DNA of 64,000 nucleotides from Pseudomonadaceae bacterium. Lineage in GTDB: Bacteria; Pseudomonadota; Gammaproteobacteria; Pseudomonadales; Azotimanducaceae. This document shows, piece after piece, positions 42,157 through 52,163 of this stretch. Both the position numbers and the translations under genes were made by a program. The notes below the pieces were generated by a model, which was not told the DNA's origin, made no database searches, and saw nothing but the letters and a program-made list of their open reading frames with translations. Location: positions 1 through 64,000 of the forward strand of contig JANSXA010000010.1 of assembly GCA_024743175.1 (NCBI GenBank). Direction: 5' to 3'. The first letter of the stretch is position 1. Every line of letters starts with the position of its first letter.

Positions 42157-42504
42157 CTAGCGTTTGGGGTGCTTCCCGGGGTCAAGAATTCTGACCGGCT
42201 GTGCAGAGGACGCAGGTTGAGTTGGATTTGGTTTGGCTCGTTCCGGCTTACCGCGCGGTACACCCTGGGAATTGACCCGATTGTCGATCGAAAACTCATC
42301 TGCAAAGCCACACGCCACACAGCGGCGACGTGACAACTCAGGCTGGTCAGTCGACCCGGATTTGTCCGCCGTTTGTGCGCCGGGCTTCTCCGCATGCGCT
42401 TCTACCTGGGTGCCTGTTTCAACCACAATGCGGTCTACAATCTGACAATCCGGGCAGACTGCCCCTGCAATAAAACGCTTCTTTAAAATCTTTACCTGTG
42501 TCAT
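42157..42504 (-). CDS. YheV family zinc-ribbon protein
   Basis: 115 residues. The start KKRFIAGAVCPDCQIVDRIVVE and the later RRRCVACGFADEFS supply two CxxC pairs, the putative metal ribbon of YheV/DUF2387. The C-terminus is longer than usual and rich in Pro, Lys and Gln, likely disordered. The function is unknown. It lies 11 bases downstream of aroE. Confidence 0.85.
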   Translation of the reverse strand: MTQVKILKKRFIAGAVCPDCQIVDRIVVETGTQVEAHAEKPGAQTADKSGSTDQPELSRRRCVACGFADEFSIDNRVNSQGVPRGKPERAKPNPTQPASSAQPVRILDPGKHPKR

Positions 42505-42515
42505 GACGGCCTTAT

Positions 42516-43382
42516 CTATGCGGAGGACTGTTGCGCGCCTACTGGCTGCGCGCGGCGTATCAGTTCATAAACGGGTTGTGTCCGGGGTAGCTGACCGTGC
42601 CAGATGCAATAGCTTTGCGCCGCCTGTTCTACCAACATGCCAAGCCCATCAACGCTGCTGGTTGCTCCAGCGCCAGCTGCCCAGCGGCAGAATCTGGCCG
42701 CGGGTCCGTAACTCATGTCGTAACAGAACGCATCATTCACCAGGCTGGGTTGCAGTGGCATAACTTCATTCCCCAGACCGAATGAGGTGGCATTAATAAC
42801 AAGGTCTGCGGGTTCATCCAGCATGTTAAGCGCCTGGGCGGCAAGTTCTACCCCGGCGTTCCTGAACACCGGCTGCTGTAACAACAGCTGGGCTTTCTCC
42901 ACAGTGCGATTCATCAGTGTTAAGCGCCTGATACCAGCCTGCAGCAAAGGCAGGAGCGCACCTTGCGCTGCACCACCTGCGCCAATCAACAGCACATGTT
43001 TACCCTGCAGATCGACGCCGTGGCGCTCGCTCAGATCGCGCAGCAGACCAATGCCGTCAGTATTAAATCCCTTGCTCTGGTTATCCGAAGTAAATTTGAT
43101 GGTATTAACCGCGGAAGCAGCTCGCGCATGTTCATCTACTGTGTCTACATAGTTGTAGGCGTCAATTTTAAACGGCACAGTCACGTTCATCCCCTTGCCA
43201 CCGCTGGATTTAAACTGTTCTGCAAATTGCGAAAACTCACCTGTTTCAACTTCGGCCTTGTCGTATATTATTTTGTCACCTAACTGTTTCGCAAAGGCGT
43301 TATGGATCTGCGGTGAGCGCGAATGCGCAATTGGATTGCCAACTACAAGGTAACGATTTATTTCTGTTGTCTGCATAATCAT
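42516..43382 (-). CDS. aroE: Shikimate dehydrogenase
   Basis: 288 residues. The substrate region VVGNPIAHSRSPQIHNAFA, catalytic Lys in NVTVPFKIDAYNYVD, FNTDGIGLLRDL (conserved Asp) and the NADP Rossmann motif VLLIGAGGAAQGALL followed by LMNRTVEKA are all present. It reduces 3-dehydroshikimate in aromatic amino acid synthesis. The gene follows tsaC almost immediately (its ATG starts within 2 bases of the tsaC stop). Confidence 0.97.
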   Translation of the reverse strand: MIMQTTEINRYLVVGNPIAHSRSPQIHNAFAKQLGDKIIYDKAEVETGEFSQFAEQFKSSGGKGMNVTVPFKIDAYNYVDTVDEHARAASAVNTIKFTSDNQSKGFNTDGIGLLRDLSERHGVDLQGKHVLLIGAGGAAQGALLPLLQAGIRRLTLMNRTVEKAQLLLQQPVFRNAGVELAAQALNMLDEPADLVINATSFGLGNEVMPLQPSLVNDAFCYDMSYGPAARFCRWAAGAGATSSVDGLGMLVEQAAQSYCIWHGQLPRTQPVYELIRRAQPVGAQQSSA

Positions 43383-43384
43383 CT

Positions 43385-43951
43385 TCAGCGCAGGATAGTG
43401 CCATCCAGACCGTGAATGGTACTCGCTTTACCGGGGTTAAGAACTGCACCTGGCAAAACAAAGCCTGCCTGCCTGCCAAACGCATCCTCTGCCTGGGTCT
43501 GCGTTGTCAAACTGGGTTCGCCAGAGCGGTTTGCAGATGTAGACACCAGTGTATTTCCAAACAATTCACATAAGCGCCTGGCCTGAACGTGGCCGGGTAC
43601 ACGACAGGCCAGCGTTGTGCGGCCACCGCGAATAACATCCGGATAGTTTGTGTCCGGCAGGATCCAGGTATGAGCCCCTGGCCAGGTGGCTTGAATCGCA
43701 AGCTTCTGTGCTTCAGACAAACCCGCCATCTGTTCGGCAAAGTTATGGGCTTGAGCTCCAATCACAATAAAACCCTTGTTCGCCTGGCGACCCTTGATTG
43801 CCAGCACCGCCTCCACCGCTTCAGCATTGAACGGATCACAGGCAAAGCCCCAGACACCTTCGGTCGCATGCAGCACCACTCCGCCTGCTTTAAGAATTGC
43901 AGCTGCCTTATGTAGTTGTGCCTCGGCTGCACTCACTGGATTATCCACCAT
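43385..43951 (-). CDS. tsaC: Threonylcarbamoyl-AMP synthase (TsaC/YrdC family)
   Basis: 188 residues, the YrdC-only length. Motifs include GGVVLHATEGVWGFACDPFN, AIKGRQANKGFIVIG (KxR phosphate-binding), WPGAHTWILPDT and LVSTSANRSGEP (SxSAN). It makes the threonylcarbamoyl adenylate used for t6A37 in tRNA. It lies between dprA and aroE as in Pseudomonas, although hemF and qor, usually next to aroE there, are absent. Confidence 0.94.
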   Translation of the reverse strand: MVDNPVSAAEAQLHKAAAILKAGGVVLHATEGVWGFACDPFNAEAVEAVLAIKGRQANKGFIVIGAQAHNFAEQMAGLSEAQKLAIQATWPGAHTWILPDTNYPDVIRGGRTTLACRVPGHVQARRLCELFGNTLVSTSANRSGEPSLTTQTQAEDAFGRQAGFVLPGAVLNPGKASTIHGLDGTILR

Positions 43952-43969
43952 AGACCGGACCGATTCATG

Positions 43970-45112
43970 TTAAGCCGCGCGATGCGGCGAGCGAATATAA
44001 CCAAGCTGGACCTGCTGAACAAATCCGAACAACTCCAGGCTCACCAGCAGCGAACTTACCGTCCCAGCTGCCAGGCCGGTTTGCAGGCAGACTTCATCAA
44101 GGGTCACCGGCAGACCCTGGATACAATCCAGTACCCGATGATGATCATCAGAGGGTAAATCGCCTGGCGACAAGCTTGCGTGAACGCTTTCTGTCTGGGA
44201 TTGTTTTTCCTCAGCAGTGGCCTCAATACCCATGGCTAACAGAACATCCCGCGCATCCGTCACCAGAGCAGCACCTTGTTGAATAAGCCGGTGACAACCT
44301 GCACTGACCTTGCTGGACACCGGCCCGGGTACAGCCATGACATCGCGACCCTGTTCTAATCCCAGCCTCGCTGTAATCAGAGATCCACTTTTCTCGCCTG
44401 CTTCAATCACCACTGTTGCACCACAGACACCACTGATCAGTCGGTTGCGCTCTGGAAAGTGATGCGCCCTGGGGCCTGTAGATGGCGGGTATTCCGAGAG
44501 CAGCAAGCCATCTGCCATTACAATCTCAGCCGCCAACGGACGATGGCGTTCCGGATAAATGCGATTCAGGCCACTGCCCAGCACAGCCACAGTTGCACCG
44601 GTTGTTTTTGACGCACCCATAGTTTCAGCTGTCGCGCTCAACACACCTCGATGAGCTGCTCCGTCAATGCCAAGCGCCAGACCACTCACAACGGTCAGGC
44701 CGTAGCCTGCCAGATCTCTGGCCATCTGCTGGGCGAGCAGACGCCCGGCGCTGGTGCACCGACGCGCCCCAACCACAGCCACGGCGCCCGAGCTCTGCAG
44801 AAGGCTTAACACTCCTTTGTAGTACAGCACCAGGGGAGGGTCAGGTATGGATTTCAACAGTGGCGGGAAATGGGCGTCAAAGATTCCAACCACCGCAGTA
44901 CCTGATGAGCTGTGACTGCGACGAGGTGCTCGCTTGCTTCTAGGACGGCAGTTCTGTTGCAGCGTATCAGCCAGGTGGCCTTGCAGTAACGCAGCTTGAG
45001 GATCGGCACATCGATCAATGCATTTCAGGATCTGTCGACGGGAATACTGATCGAGCAGCTCCATGAGTGCTGCCGTACTGGCTGTAGGGGGTTGAGGATG
45101 GGGCTGGAACAT
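43970..45112 (-). CDS. dprA: DNA-processing protein DprA
   Basis: 380 residues from the ATG of MFQPHPQPP; a TTG at 45136 is possible but weak. The Rossmann DNA-binding domain is clear: VVGARRCTSAGRLLAQQMARDL, SGLALGIDGAAHRG, VLGSGLNRIYPERH and ERNRLISGVCGATVVIEAGEKSGSLITA. A C-terminal winged helix (VTLDEVCLQTGLAAGTVSSLLVSLELFGFVQQ) is present. DprA loads RecA on incoming single-stranded DNA in natural transformation. No other competence gene is in view. Confidence 0.95.
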   Translation of the reverse strand: MFQPHPQPPTASTAALMELLDQYSRRQILKCIDRCADPQAALLQGHLADTLQQNCRPRSKRAPRRSHSSSGTAVVGIFDAHFPPLLKSIPDPPLVLYYKGVLSLLQSSGAVAVVGARRCTSAGRLLAQQMARDLAGYGLTVVSGLALGIDGAAHRGVLSATAETMGASKTTGATVAVLGSGLNRIYPERHRPLAAEIVMADGLLLSEYPPSTGPRAHHFPERNRLISGVCGATVVIEAGEKSGSLITARLGLEQGRDVMAVPGPVSSKVSAGCHRLIQQGAALVTDARDVLLAMGIEATAEEKQSQTESVHASLSPGDLPSDDHHRVLDCIQGLPVTLDEVCLQTGLAAGTVSSLLVSLELFGFVQQVQLGYIRSPHRAA

Positions 45113-45200
45113 CGGACCCAGATTACCGGCGCACAATGCGCCGGCGTAGGGTCTGGCGCGGCAACTGGTGTCAGAAAAACACCCGTTGCCTGGCTGAAGA

Positions 45201-46271
45201 TCAGGGGTTGCGGACCTCGTCGCTTACTGCCAGCGGTCGCTCAGTTGCGAGAACCAGGCCGTAAGACAGTTTTTCAAAAGTGCGGAATATCATCAGCAGC
45301 CCTGCGCGTTCGCTGGGTAAACGAATGTTTTCATTGGCAATGCGATCGCGCGCTATTCCACCTTTCTTGTAAATGGCCAACACGTTGCCCACTTCAAGAT
45401 TTTCTCGTTCGCCTCGGTTGATCACGACCACGTCATACTGACCGACCTGGGTCACACCGCTGAACACGGAAATAATTTCGCCATTGATATCGTCAACAGG
45501 CGCACTTGGGAAAAAGTTGGCATCAACGCGGCGTTCTTCGGTGGGCAATACACGATCGCCGATCTGCACTTCTTCGCGGGTACTGGTAACCGCCATGGTC
45601 GCAACGTCCGCATCTTGAGCAACTGCGGTACCTAAGCCGATATAAGTCGCTTCGCGGCCTAAAATTTCCTGGGTATTCGGGTCCACATACAGGGGACCAC
45701 GGCGAACAAAATTAAATGATTCGCTGTCAGGTAATTCACCGCGGACGTAAACCCGGTCGCCAGCACCTAATATCAGTCGCTCGGCTTCACCTTCCACTAT
45801 ATAAGGTGCAGCTTCCAGCACAGCGGGTTCGATGACCCGGTTCTGCACCAGAAAACCCTGAATAGCATCCAGGCTGATGGCCGGTATTGACGACTCAAGT
45901 GGCGTTGCACGAATCTGAGGCTGCAGACTGATGGTGTCTGAAGGCGTTAGTTTCACGGTTCGGCCCGCATCTCCACGACGTAACTGCAGGCGAGGCTGCC
46001 CGTCAACATAGACCAGAGCGATCTGGTCACCCGGATAAATCAGATGCGGATTATCAATCTGCGGGTTAATCTGCCAGATTTCCGGCCACAGCCATGGCTT
46101 GGACAGGAAGGTGCCACTGATGTCCCATAACGTGTCACCCTTCACCACGGTGTATACATCGGGGTGACCGGGTTTGAGGAATTGGGCAATGTCTTGCGCG
46201 GTGGCGGACAATCCGACCAGCAGGCTCATCGACAGTACGCATGAAGTTAGTAAGCGCTTACATTTATTCAC
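45201..46271 (-). CDS. LysM domain exported protein
   Basis: 356 residues from a GTG at 46271 (MNKCKRLLTSCVLS), with AAAGGA upstream; an earlier ATG-like frame to 46373 lacks character. A signal peptide ends GLSATAQDI. A LysM domain follows (YTVVKGDTLWDISGTFLSKPWLWPEIWQINPQI...LIYPGDQI). The remainder is beta-rich with repeated 'VRGELPDSESFNFVRRG', 'VLPTEERRV' type strands and is shared by Pseudomonas homologs next to dprA. LysM binds peptidoglycan. The exact role is unknown. It is divergent from def. Confidence 0.88.
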   Translation of the reverse strand: MNKCKRLLTSCVLSMSLLVGLSATAQDIAQFLKPGHPDVYTVVKGDTLWDISGTFLSKPWLWPEIWQINPQIDNPHLIYPGDQIALVYVDGQPRLQLRRGDAGRTVKLTPSDTISLQPQIRATPLESSIPAISLDAIQGFLVQNRVIEPAVLEAAPYIVEGEAERLILGAGDRVYVRGELPDSESFNFVRRGPLYVDPNTQEILGREATYIGLGTAVAQDADVATMAVTSTREEVQIGDRVLPTEERRVDANFFPSAPVDDINGEIISVFSGVTQVGQYDVVVINRGERENLEVGNVLAIYKKGGIARDRIANENIRLPSERAGLLMIFRTFEKLSYGLVLATERPLAVSDEVRNP

Positions 46272-46460
46272 TATGCTACATATCCTTTGTTTTCGTTGAT
46301 TACGGGTGCACTTTGCTAGTGAATACAACCGTCGCCATGACCTGAACAGGCTTTGCTTCAAACTCATAGGCACAAAAAGCTATAATCGGCGCCATCTTAG
46401 CAGCACAATTTGGACCAATACTAGAGACAGTTCACAGGCTCTAACAACACTATTTACACC

Positions 46461-46964
46461 ATGAGTTTATTGAATATTTTGCAATACCCCGACCCGCGCC
46501 TGAGAACAGTGGCTGCGGACGTCACCGAGTTCGGTCCAGACCTTGTGCGCTTTGCCGACGATCTGCTGGAAACCATGTATGCCGCTCCCGGTATAGGCCT
46601 GGCTGCAACCCAGGTAAACGTGCACGAGCGAATTATCGCGGTTGATGTGTCTGATAACGCCGACACACCCCACATACTGGTCAACCCACAGTTCACCACA
46701 CACGGTGAGCTGCTGGAAACCGAAGAAGGCTGCCTGTCAGTGCCCGGCTTTTATGAGCCGGTGACTCGCGCCGAGCGCATTACCGTTACTGCACAAAACC
46801 CCATGGGTGAAGCATTGCAGCTGGAAGCAGAGGGGTTGCTGGCGGTCTGTATCCAACACGAATGTGATCACCTGGCGGGCAAATTGTTTGTCGACTATAT
46901 TTCGAACCTGAAGCGCAATCGCATTCGCAAGAAGCTTGAGCGGCAACAGAAACAACGTGCCTGA
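46461..46964 (+). CDS. def: Peptide deformylase
   Basis: 167 residues. The three metal-site motifs are complete: GIGLAATQVN, EGCLSVPG and QHECDHLAGKLF. It removes the N-formyl group from nascent proteins. It overlaps the start of fmt by 8 bases, coupling the enzymes that add and remove formyl groups. Confidence 0.98.
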   Translation: MSLLNILQYPDPRLRTVAADVTEFGPDLVRFADDLLETMYAAPGIGLAATQVNVHERIIAVDVSDNADTPHILVNPQFTTHGELLETEEGCLSVPGFYEPVTRAERITVTAQNPMGEALQLEAEGLLAVCIQHECDHLAGKLFVDYISNLKRNRIRKKLERQQKQRA

Positions 46965-47940
46965 GCTGAAAACCGTTTTTGCGGGCAGCCCGGAATTTGC
47001 AGCCCGTATCCTTGCGCGAATGATTGATTCGCCATTCACACCTGCGGCGGTGTTTACCCAACCGGATCGACCCACCGGGCGCGGCAGAAAAGTTCGCCCG
47101 AATGCCGTCAAACAGCTGGCAGAAACCGCAGGTATTGAACTGTTTCAACCTAAAAGCCTGCGCGACAAAACCGCGCAGAATCTGCTGGAAAACCAGCAGG
47201 CGGACGTCTTTGTGGTTGCCGCCTACGGACTTATCCTGCCCCAGGCAGTCCTTGATATACCTCGCTTTGGCTGCCTCAACGTGCACGCTTCACTGCTGCC
47301 GCGCTGGCGTGGCGCTGCGCCGATTGAGCGCGCGGTCATGGCCGGAGATAAGCAGACTGGCGTTTGTATCATGCAGATGCAGGCCGGGTTGGATACCGGT
47401 CCTGTCTTTGCGCAAACAGAAATACCGATAACTGCAGATACGACAGCGCTTGCGCTGACCCAGGTGCTGGCAGATGCGGGTGGTGATCTGCTCATTGAAG
47501 TACTGGCGAGCTTCGCCAGGGCCAAGACGAAAAAACGCAAGCTACCCACCCCCACGGCACAAGATGACAACCTGGCGACATACGCGCACAAACTGGAAGC
47601 CTCTGATCGCAGCGTTGATTGGCGCGAATCAGCTCAATCTATTGCGGACAAAATCCGCGCTCTGGCAGGACGCATGCCCGTGCGCACCCTTCTGGGGGAA
47701 GTGCATGTTCAAATTCTCCAGGCCCACGCCGTGCAGCAGAACCTGCCAGATACAGAAGCAACACCAGCGGGCACTCTGATTGACGTCTCCAGGAGTGGCA
47801 TTATTGTGCAATGTGAAACCGACCTTTTGCAGATTACACGGGTCAAGGTTGAACGCGGTAAAGGTAGTGAGCTGGACCCGGCCGCCGCTATCAACGGCTA
47901 CAGTGATCTGTTTTTCCCCGGGGCGCGTTTTGCGAACTGA
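46957..47940 (+). CDS. fmt: Methionyl-tRNA formyltransferase
   Basis: 327 residues from the GTG at 46957 (VPELKTVFAGSPEFAARIL). Catalytic elements: the N-terminal VFAGSPEFA fold, VFTQPDRPTGRGRK, VVAAYGLILPQAVLD, NVHASLLPRWRGAAPIERAVMAGD (Asn and His of the formyl-transfer site) and the GLDTGPVF Asp. A C-terminal OB-like domain follows. A TTG at 46936 is the alternative start. It formylates initiator Met-tRNA. Confidence 0.96.
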   Translation: MPELKTVFAGSPEFAARILARMIDSPFTPAAVFTQPDRPTGRGRKVRPNAVKQLAETAGIELFQPKSLRDKTAQNLLENQQADVFVVAAYGLILPQAVLDIPRFGCLNVHASLLPRWRGAAPIERAVMAGDKQTGVCIMQMQAGLDTGPVFAQTEIPITADTTALALTQVLADAGGDLLIEVLASFARAKTKKRKLPTPTAQDDNLATYAHKLEASDRSVDWRESAQSIADKIRALAGRMPVRTLLGEVHVQILQAHAVQQNLPDTEATPAGTLIDVSRSGIIVQCETDLLQITRVKVERGKGSELDPAAAINGYSDLFFPGARFAN

Positions 47941-47943
47941 ATC

Positions 47944-49296
47944 GTGAGCGAACAGCACACGTCGCGCCAGTGTCGGGGTTATGCGGCAAAAGGCGTGGAC
48001 CTTGTCACAAAACACAACCGAACGATAGATTGGGTTCTTTACAACCGCGCTGAATGGTTCATTTCACCGGAAACACGGCATTTATTTTATGGCACCATCC
48101 GGCACCACCAGGCACTGGTTGATCTGGTCAGCCCGCTGTTGGACAAACCCCTGCGTGACAAAGATTCAGTGGTCTACAGTTTGATGTTAGTAGGTGCTTA
48201 CCAACTTAAAGTGGCAGATACACCCGCCCATGCGGCGATCAATGAGACGGTAAACGCAACCCGCACCATCAGTCGTCCCTGGTCCCGGGGGTTGGTCAAT
48301 GCAGTCCTCAGAAAAGTCACATCCCTTGACATAAAACCAGATCAATCGTTCGGTCATGCCCACTGGCTGGTGCACCTGATGACACAGGCTTGGCCTGGTG
48401 AATGTATTGATATTCTGAGTGCCAACAGCTTACGTGCACCTATGGCTCTGCGCATTAACTCAATATTAACCACCCGCGCTCAATATCTTGAACGATTGTT
48501 CGAGGTTGGTATTCAAGCTGGTCAGGGTCTCGCCGAACAAAGCCTGATTCTGAATCATCCCCAACCCAGCATCACGCTGCCCGGCTGGGTCGAAGGAGAA
48601 GTTGCGGTCCAGGATATGGGGGCTCAATTTGCGGCACCACTTATGCTGTTGCCCGCAGCCGAAAGTTCCGCATGCCGAAGTACCGGATCTAACCCGGCGA
48701 CACGCATTCTGGACGCCTGCGCAGCTCCTGGAGGGAAACTTGCTCATCTGATTGAACTCAGCACAGCCACTGCGGCAGAGGCTGATGACAATTCTTCACT
48801 GCCAGAAGTGGTCGCAATAGACATCAATCCAGATCGTGTCGCGCAAACCGAAACGATACTGGCACGCCTCGGCCACGCCTGTCAGCTGGCGGTTGGTGAC
48901 GCTTGCACACTGTCCTGGTGGGACAGAAAGCCATTTGATCGCATTCTGCTGGATGCGCCCTGCAGCGGCACCGGTACAATCCGACGGCACCCGGATATCA
49001 AACTACTCTTAAAGGAACCGGCAATTGCGGAACATGCGGTGTTGCAGCTTCAGATGCTCAACAACCTCTGGCAGACGCTGGCACCAGGCGGTACTCTGCT
49101 GTACTGCACCTGCTCACTCCTGCCACAAGAGAATGATGGTGTGATCAGCCAATTTATAGAACAACCTGGTAACGACGCCAAAGTGTGCAGTATTGATTTA
49201 CCAACGGGACATGCGACCCAACATGGTTGGCAGCTTTTACCGACCGACCCCAACACTGATGGTTTCTATTATGCCCGGCTGCAGAAGGTTGCTTAA
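47944..49296 (+). CDS. rsmB: 16S rRNA m5C967 methyltransferase
   Basis: 450 residues from a GTG, 3 bases after fmt. An NusB-like N-terminal helical domain (about 10-140) precedes a methyltransferase domain with ILDACAAPGGKLAHLIEL, VVAIDINPDRV, ILLDAPCSGTGTIRRHPD (first conserved Cys) and LYCTCSLLPQEND (catalytic Cys). It methylates C967 of 16S rRNA. The region between the two domains is normal in length. Confidence 0.96.
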   Translation: MSEQHTSRQCRGYAAKGVDLVTKHNRTIDWVLYNRAEWFISPETRHLFYGTIRHHQALVDLVSPLLDKPLRDKDSVVYSLMLVGAYQLKVADTPAHAAINETVNATRTISRPWSRGLVNAVLRKVTSLDIKPDQSFGHAHWLVHLMTQAWPGECIDILSANSLRAPMALRINSILTTRAQYLERLFEVGIQAGQGLAEQSLILNHPQPSITLPGWVEGEVAVQDMGAQFAAPLMLLPAAESSACRSTGSNPATRILDACAAPGGKLAHLIELSTATAAEADDNSSLPEVVAIDINPDRVAQTETILARLGHACQLAVGDACTLSWWDRKPFDRILLDAPCSGTGTIRRHPDIKLLLKEPAIAEHAVLQLQMLNNLWQTLAPGGTLLYCTCSLLPQENDGVISQFIEQPGNDAKVCSIDLPTGHATQHGWQLLPTDPNTDGFYYARLQKVA

Positions 49297-49326
49297 CATC
49301 AAGCTGCTCACTGAACAGAGCACGTC

Positions 49327-50700
49327 ATGAAAATTCTTATTCTTGGCGCGGGTCAGGTCGGTGGCACACTGGCGGAAAATCTTGCCAAAGAGTCATTTGA
49401 TGTGACTCTGGTGGACGAACAGGCCAGTCGCCTGCAGGAGCTGGCCGACAGACTCGACATTCAGACCATTCAAGGCTGGGCATCTCACCCGGATGTGCTG
49501 CGCCGTGCTGGCGCCGATGATGTCGACATTCTGGTTGCGGTGACCTCCAGCGACGAGGTCAACATGATCGCCTGCCAGGTGTGTTATTCACTGTTCCGCA
49601 CACCGTTAAAAATTGCGCGGGTTCGGTCCATGTCCTACCTCACCCGGGAAGGATTTTTCAGCAAAGAACACATGCCCATAGATGTGCTGATCAACCCGGA
49701 GCAGGTGGTTACTAACCACATTCATGAGCTGCTGAAACACCCCGGCGCATTACAGGTGCTGGATTTTGCCGACGGGCGCGTTCAGCTGGTTGCCATGCGC
49801 GCTTATTATGGCGGACCTCTGGTGGGTCAGGCGCTGAGTTTTTTACGCGAACATATGCCTAACGCTGACACGCGTGTTGCCGCAATCTTCAGACGGGGTA
49901 AAGCGATCATCCCTGAAGGCAACACCGTGATAGAAGCCGATGACGAAGTATTTTTCATCGCCGCCCGGGAACACATCGATGCCGTCATGGCAGAACTGCG
50001 CAAAGTAGAACGCCCTTTCAAACGCATCATGATTGCCGGTGGCGGAAACGTCGGTGCGCGTCTTGCTCAGGCCGTGGAGAACCACTACGCCGTCAAGCTG
50101 CTGGAATACAGCGAGCCACGCGCTAAGTTTCTGGCTGATCAGCTGACTAAAACCGTTGTCCTGCAAGGCAACGCCACAGACAGAGATCTATTGCTCGAAG
50201 AGAACATCGAGCAGTGTGATGCTTTTTGTGCCGTCACCAATGACGACGAAGTAAATATCATGTCGTCCCTTATGGCCAAGCGCCTGGGCGTTCGCCAGGT
50301 TATCACGCTGATTTCAAAACCCGCATACGTTGACCTGGTGCAGGGGGGCGAAATTGATATCGCGGTAAGTCCGCAACAAGCCACCACCAGCACGCTGCTC
50401 TCGCATGTGCGGCGTGCGGACGTTGCCCGGGTCCACAGCCTGCGACGTGGTGCTGCAGAAGCCATTGAAGCGATCGCTCATGGTGATGCCAAAAACTCCA
50501 AGGTGGTAGGCCGGCGTATCAATGAAATAGACCTGCCTAACGGCTGTTCCATTGGCGCCATTGTCAGGGGTAATGAAGTGCTTATTGCACATGACAATGT
50601 GCTGGTTGAATCTGACGATCACGTGATTCTCTTCCTGGTCGACAAGCGACAGGTCCGCGCCGTCGAAAAACTGTTTCAGGTTGGCGTGTCGTTCTTCTGA
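49327..50700 (+). CDS. trkA: Trk potassium uptake regulatory protein TrkA
   Basis: 457 residues with two RCK units: [18 protein letters not shown] at the start and [18 protein letters not shown] near residue 235, each with an NAD-binding Rossmann site and a TrkA-C lobe. It is a cytoplasmic regulator of the Trk K+ channel. trkH follows after 17 bases, so both are made together. Confidence 0.97.
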   Translation: MKILILGAGQVGGTLAENLAKESFDVTLVDEQASRLQELADRLDIQTIQGWASHPDVLRRAGADDVDILVAVTSSDEVNMIACQVCYSLFRTPLKIARVRSMSYLTREGFFSKEHMPIDVLINPEQVVTNHIHELLKHPGALQVLDFADGRVQLVAMRAYYGGPLVGQALSFLREHMPNADTRVAAIFRRGKAIIPEGNTVIEADDEVFFIAAREHIDAVMAELRKVERPFKRIMIAGGGNVGARLAQAVENHYAVKLLEYSEPRAKFLADQLTKTVVLQGNATDRDLLLEENIEQCDAFCAVTNDDEVNIMSSLMAKRLGVRQVITLISKPAYVDLVQGGEIDIAVSPQQATTSTLLSHVRRADVARVHSLRRGAAEAIEAIAHGDAKNSKVVGRRINEIDLPNGCSIGAIVRGNEVLIAHDNVLVESDDHVILFLVDKRQVRAVEKLFQVGVSFF

Positions 50701-50717
50701 GCGGCCGGTAATAACTT

Positions 50718-52163
50718 ATGCATCTTGCGGTTATTTTTCGCGTTATCGGGACGCTGTTGACGTTTTTCAGTTTCACCTTTTTTATCCCGGGCCTGCTGGG
50801 CCTGGCTTATGGTGAAAACACAGCCACCACCTTCGGCTTGGCATTTGTCATCACCCTGGCTGTTGGTCTGACACTCTGGTTACCATTGCGAGGCAACCGT
50901 GAGCTGCGGGGCGGAGACGGCTTCCTGATAACGGCACTGTTCTATGTCGGTCTTGGTTTGTTCGGCGCTATCCCTCTATATTTTGCTGACTCGACAAACT
51001 TGAGCTTTACCGACGCGGCTTTTGAGTCCATGTCCGGTTTAACCACCACCGGTGCAACAGTGATCACGGGGCTTGACGAGTTACCTAAGTCGCTGCTCAT
51101 TTATCGCCAGCTTCTGCAATGGCTGGGTGGCATGGGCATCATTGTTCTGGCGGTAGCGATATTCCCGATGTTAGGCATCGGTGGCATGCAGCTGTATCGA
51201 ACGGAATCCCCGGGGCCATTGAAAGATAACAAACTGACCCCGCGCATCACCGAGACAGCCAAGGCGTTGTGGTATATCTACCTGAGCCTGACAATCGCCT
51301 GCGCTCTGGCTTACTGGGCTGCAGGCATGACGCCTTTTGATGCCATCAGTCACAGCTTCTCAACGGTGGCAATTGGCGGCTTCTCAACTCACGATGCCAG
51401 TATTGGTTACTTCGCCAGCCCTTTGATCGAAAGTGTAGCGATCGTTTTTATGCTGCTCTCCGGTATAAATTTTGGTCTGCACTTCCTGGTCTGGCGAAGG
51501 CGTAACCCATTACATTATTTCCAGGATGCCGAAGTAAAAACCTATCTGGCGGTATTGGCTGCAGTTGCCGGGATTGTAATATGGGTGTTGTACAGCTACC
51601 CACTACCAGGCGTCTCACCCGTGCGTGATGGATTGTTTCAAACCATCTCTATTGCCACCACTACCGGCTTCACTACGCAGAATTTCAGCTTATGGCCTTC
51701 GGTTGCCCCCATACTGCTATTGTTAGCGGCGTTTGCGGGCGGTTGCGCCGGCTCAACCGCAGGCGGCATCAAGATGATCCGCGTGCTGATGATTTACCTG
51801 CAGGGTATGCGCGAAGTGAAACGCCTGATTCATCCAAACGGCGTGTTTCCTATCAAACTCAACAACTTGCCGGTCTCCGATCGCCTGATACAGGCAGTCT
51901 GGAGTTTCTTCAGTGTCTACGTGATGATTTTTCTGCTGATGGTCACCGCGGTGATGTTGATTGGTGAGCTTGATTTTGTGACTGCATTTTCAGCCGTTGG
52001 CGCAAGCCTGAATAACCTGGGTCCGGGCCTGGGTGAGGTTGCCCTGAACTACGCCAGCCTGCCCGCGGCTGTGAAGTGGTTATTGATGTTTACAATGATG
52101 CTGGGGCGCCTGGAGATATTTACTTTGCTGGTACTGCTGACACCTGCCTATTGGCGGCGATAA
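50718..52163 (+). CDS. trkH: Trk potassium uptake protein TrkH
   Basis: 481 residues with about ten membrane helices and the repeated pore loops of the SKT superfamily: MSGLTTTGATVITG, SHSFSTVAIGGFSTHD, TISIATTTGFTTQNF and FSAVGASLNNLGPGLGEV. The K+ filter glycines are seen in each. It imports K+ with TrkA. It overlaps the convergent lpxL-type gene by 16 bases. Confidence 0.96.
   Translation: MHLAVIFRVIGTLLTFFSFTFFIPGLLGLAYGENTATTFGLAFVITLAVGLTLWLPLRGNRELRGGDGFLITALFYVGLGLFGAIPLYFADSTNLSFTDAAFESMSGLTTTGATVITGLDELPKSLLIYRQLLQWLGGMGIIVLAVAIFPMLGIGGMQLYRTESPGPLKDNKLTPRITETAKALWYIYLSLTIACALAYWAAGMTPFDAISHSFSTVAIGGFSTHDASIGYFASPLIESVAIVFMLLSGINFGLHFLVWRRRNPLHYFQDAEVKTYLAVLAAVAGIVIWVLYSYPLPGVSPVRDGLFQTISIATTTGFTTQNFSLWPSVAPILLLLAAFAGGCAGSTAGGIKMIRVLMIYLQGMREVKRLIHPNGVFPIKLNNLPVSDRLIQAVWSFFSVYVMIFLLMVTAVMLIGELDFVTAFSAVGASLNNLGPGLGEVALNYASLPAAVKWLLMFTMMLGRLEIFTLLVLLTPAYWRR

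Noticed and set aside
42130-42157. Perfect 9-base hairpin at the yheV stop as an intrinsic terminator
   Set aside because: No T-run follows on the transcribed side, so I only note it as a hairpin.
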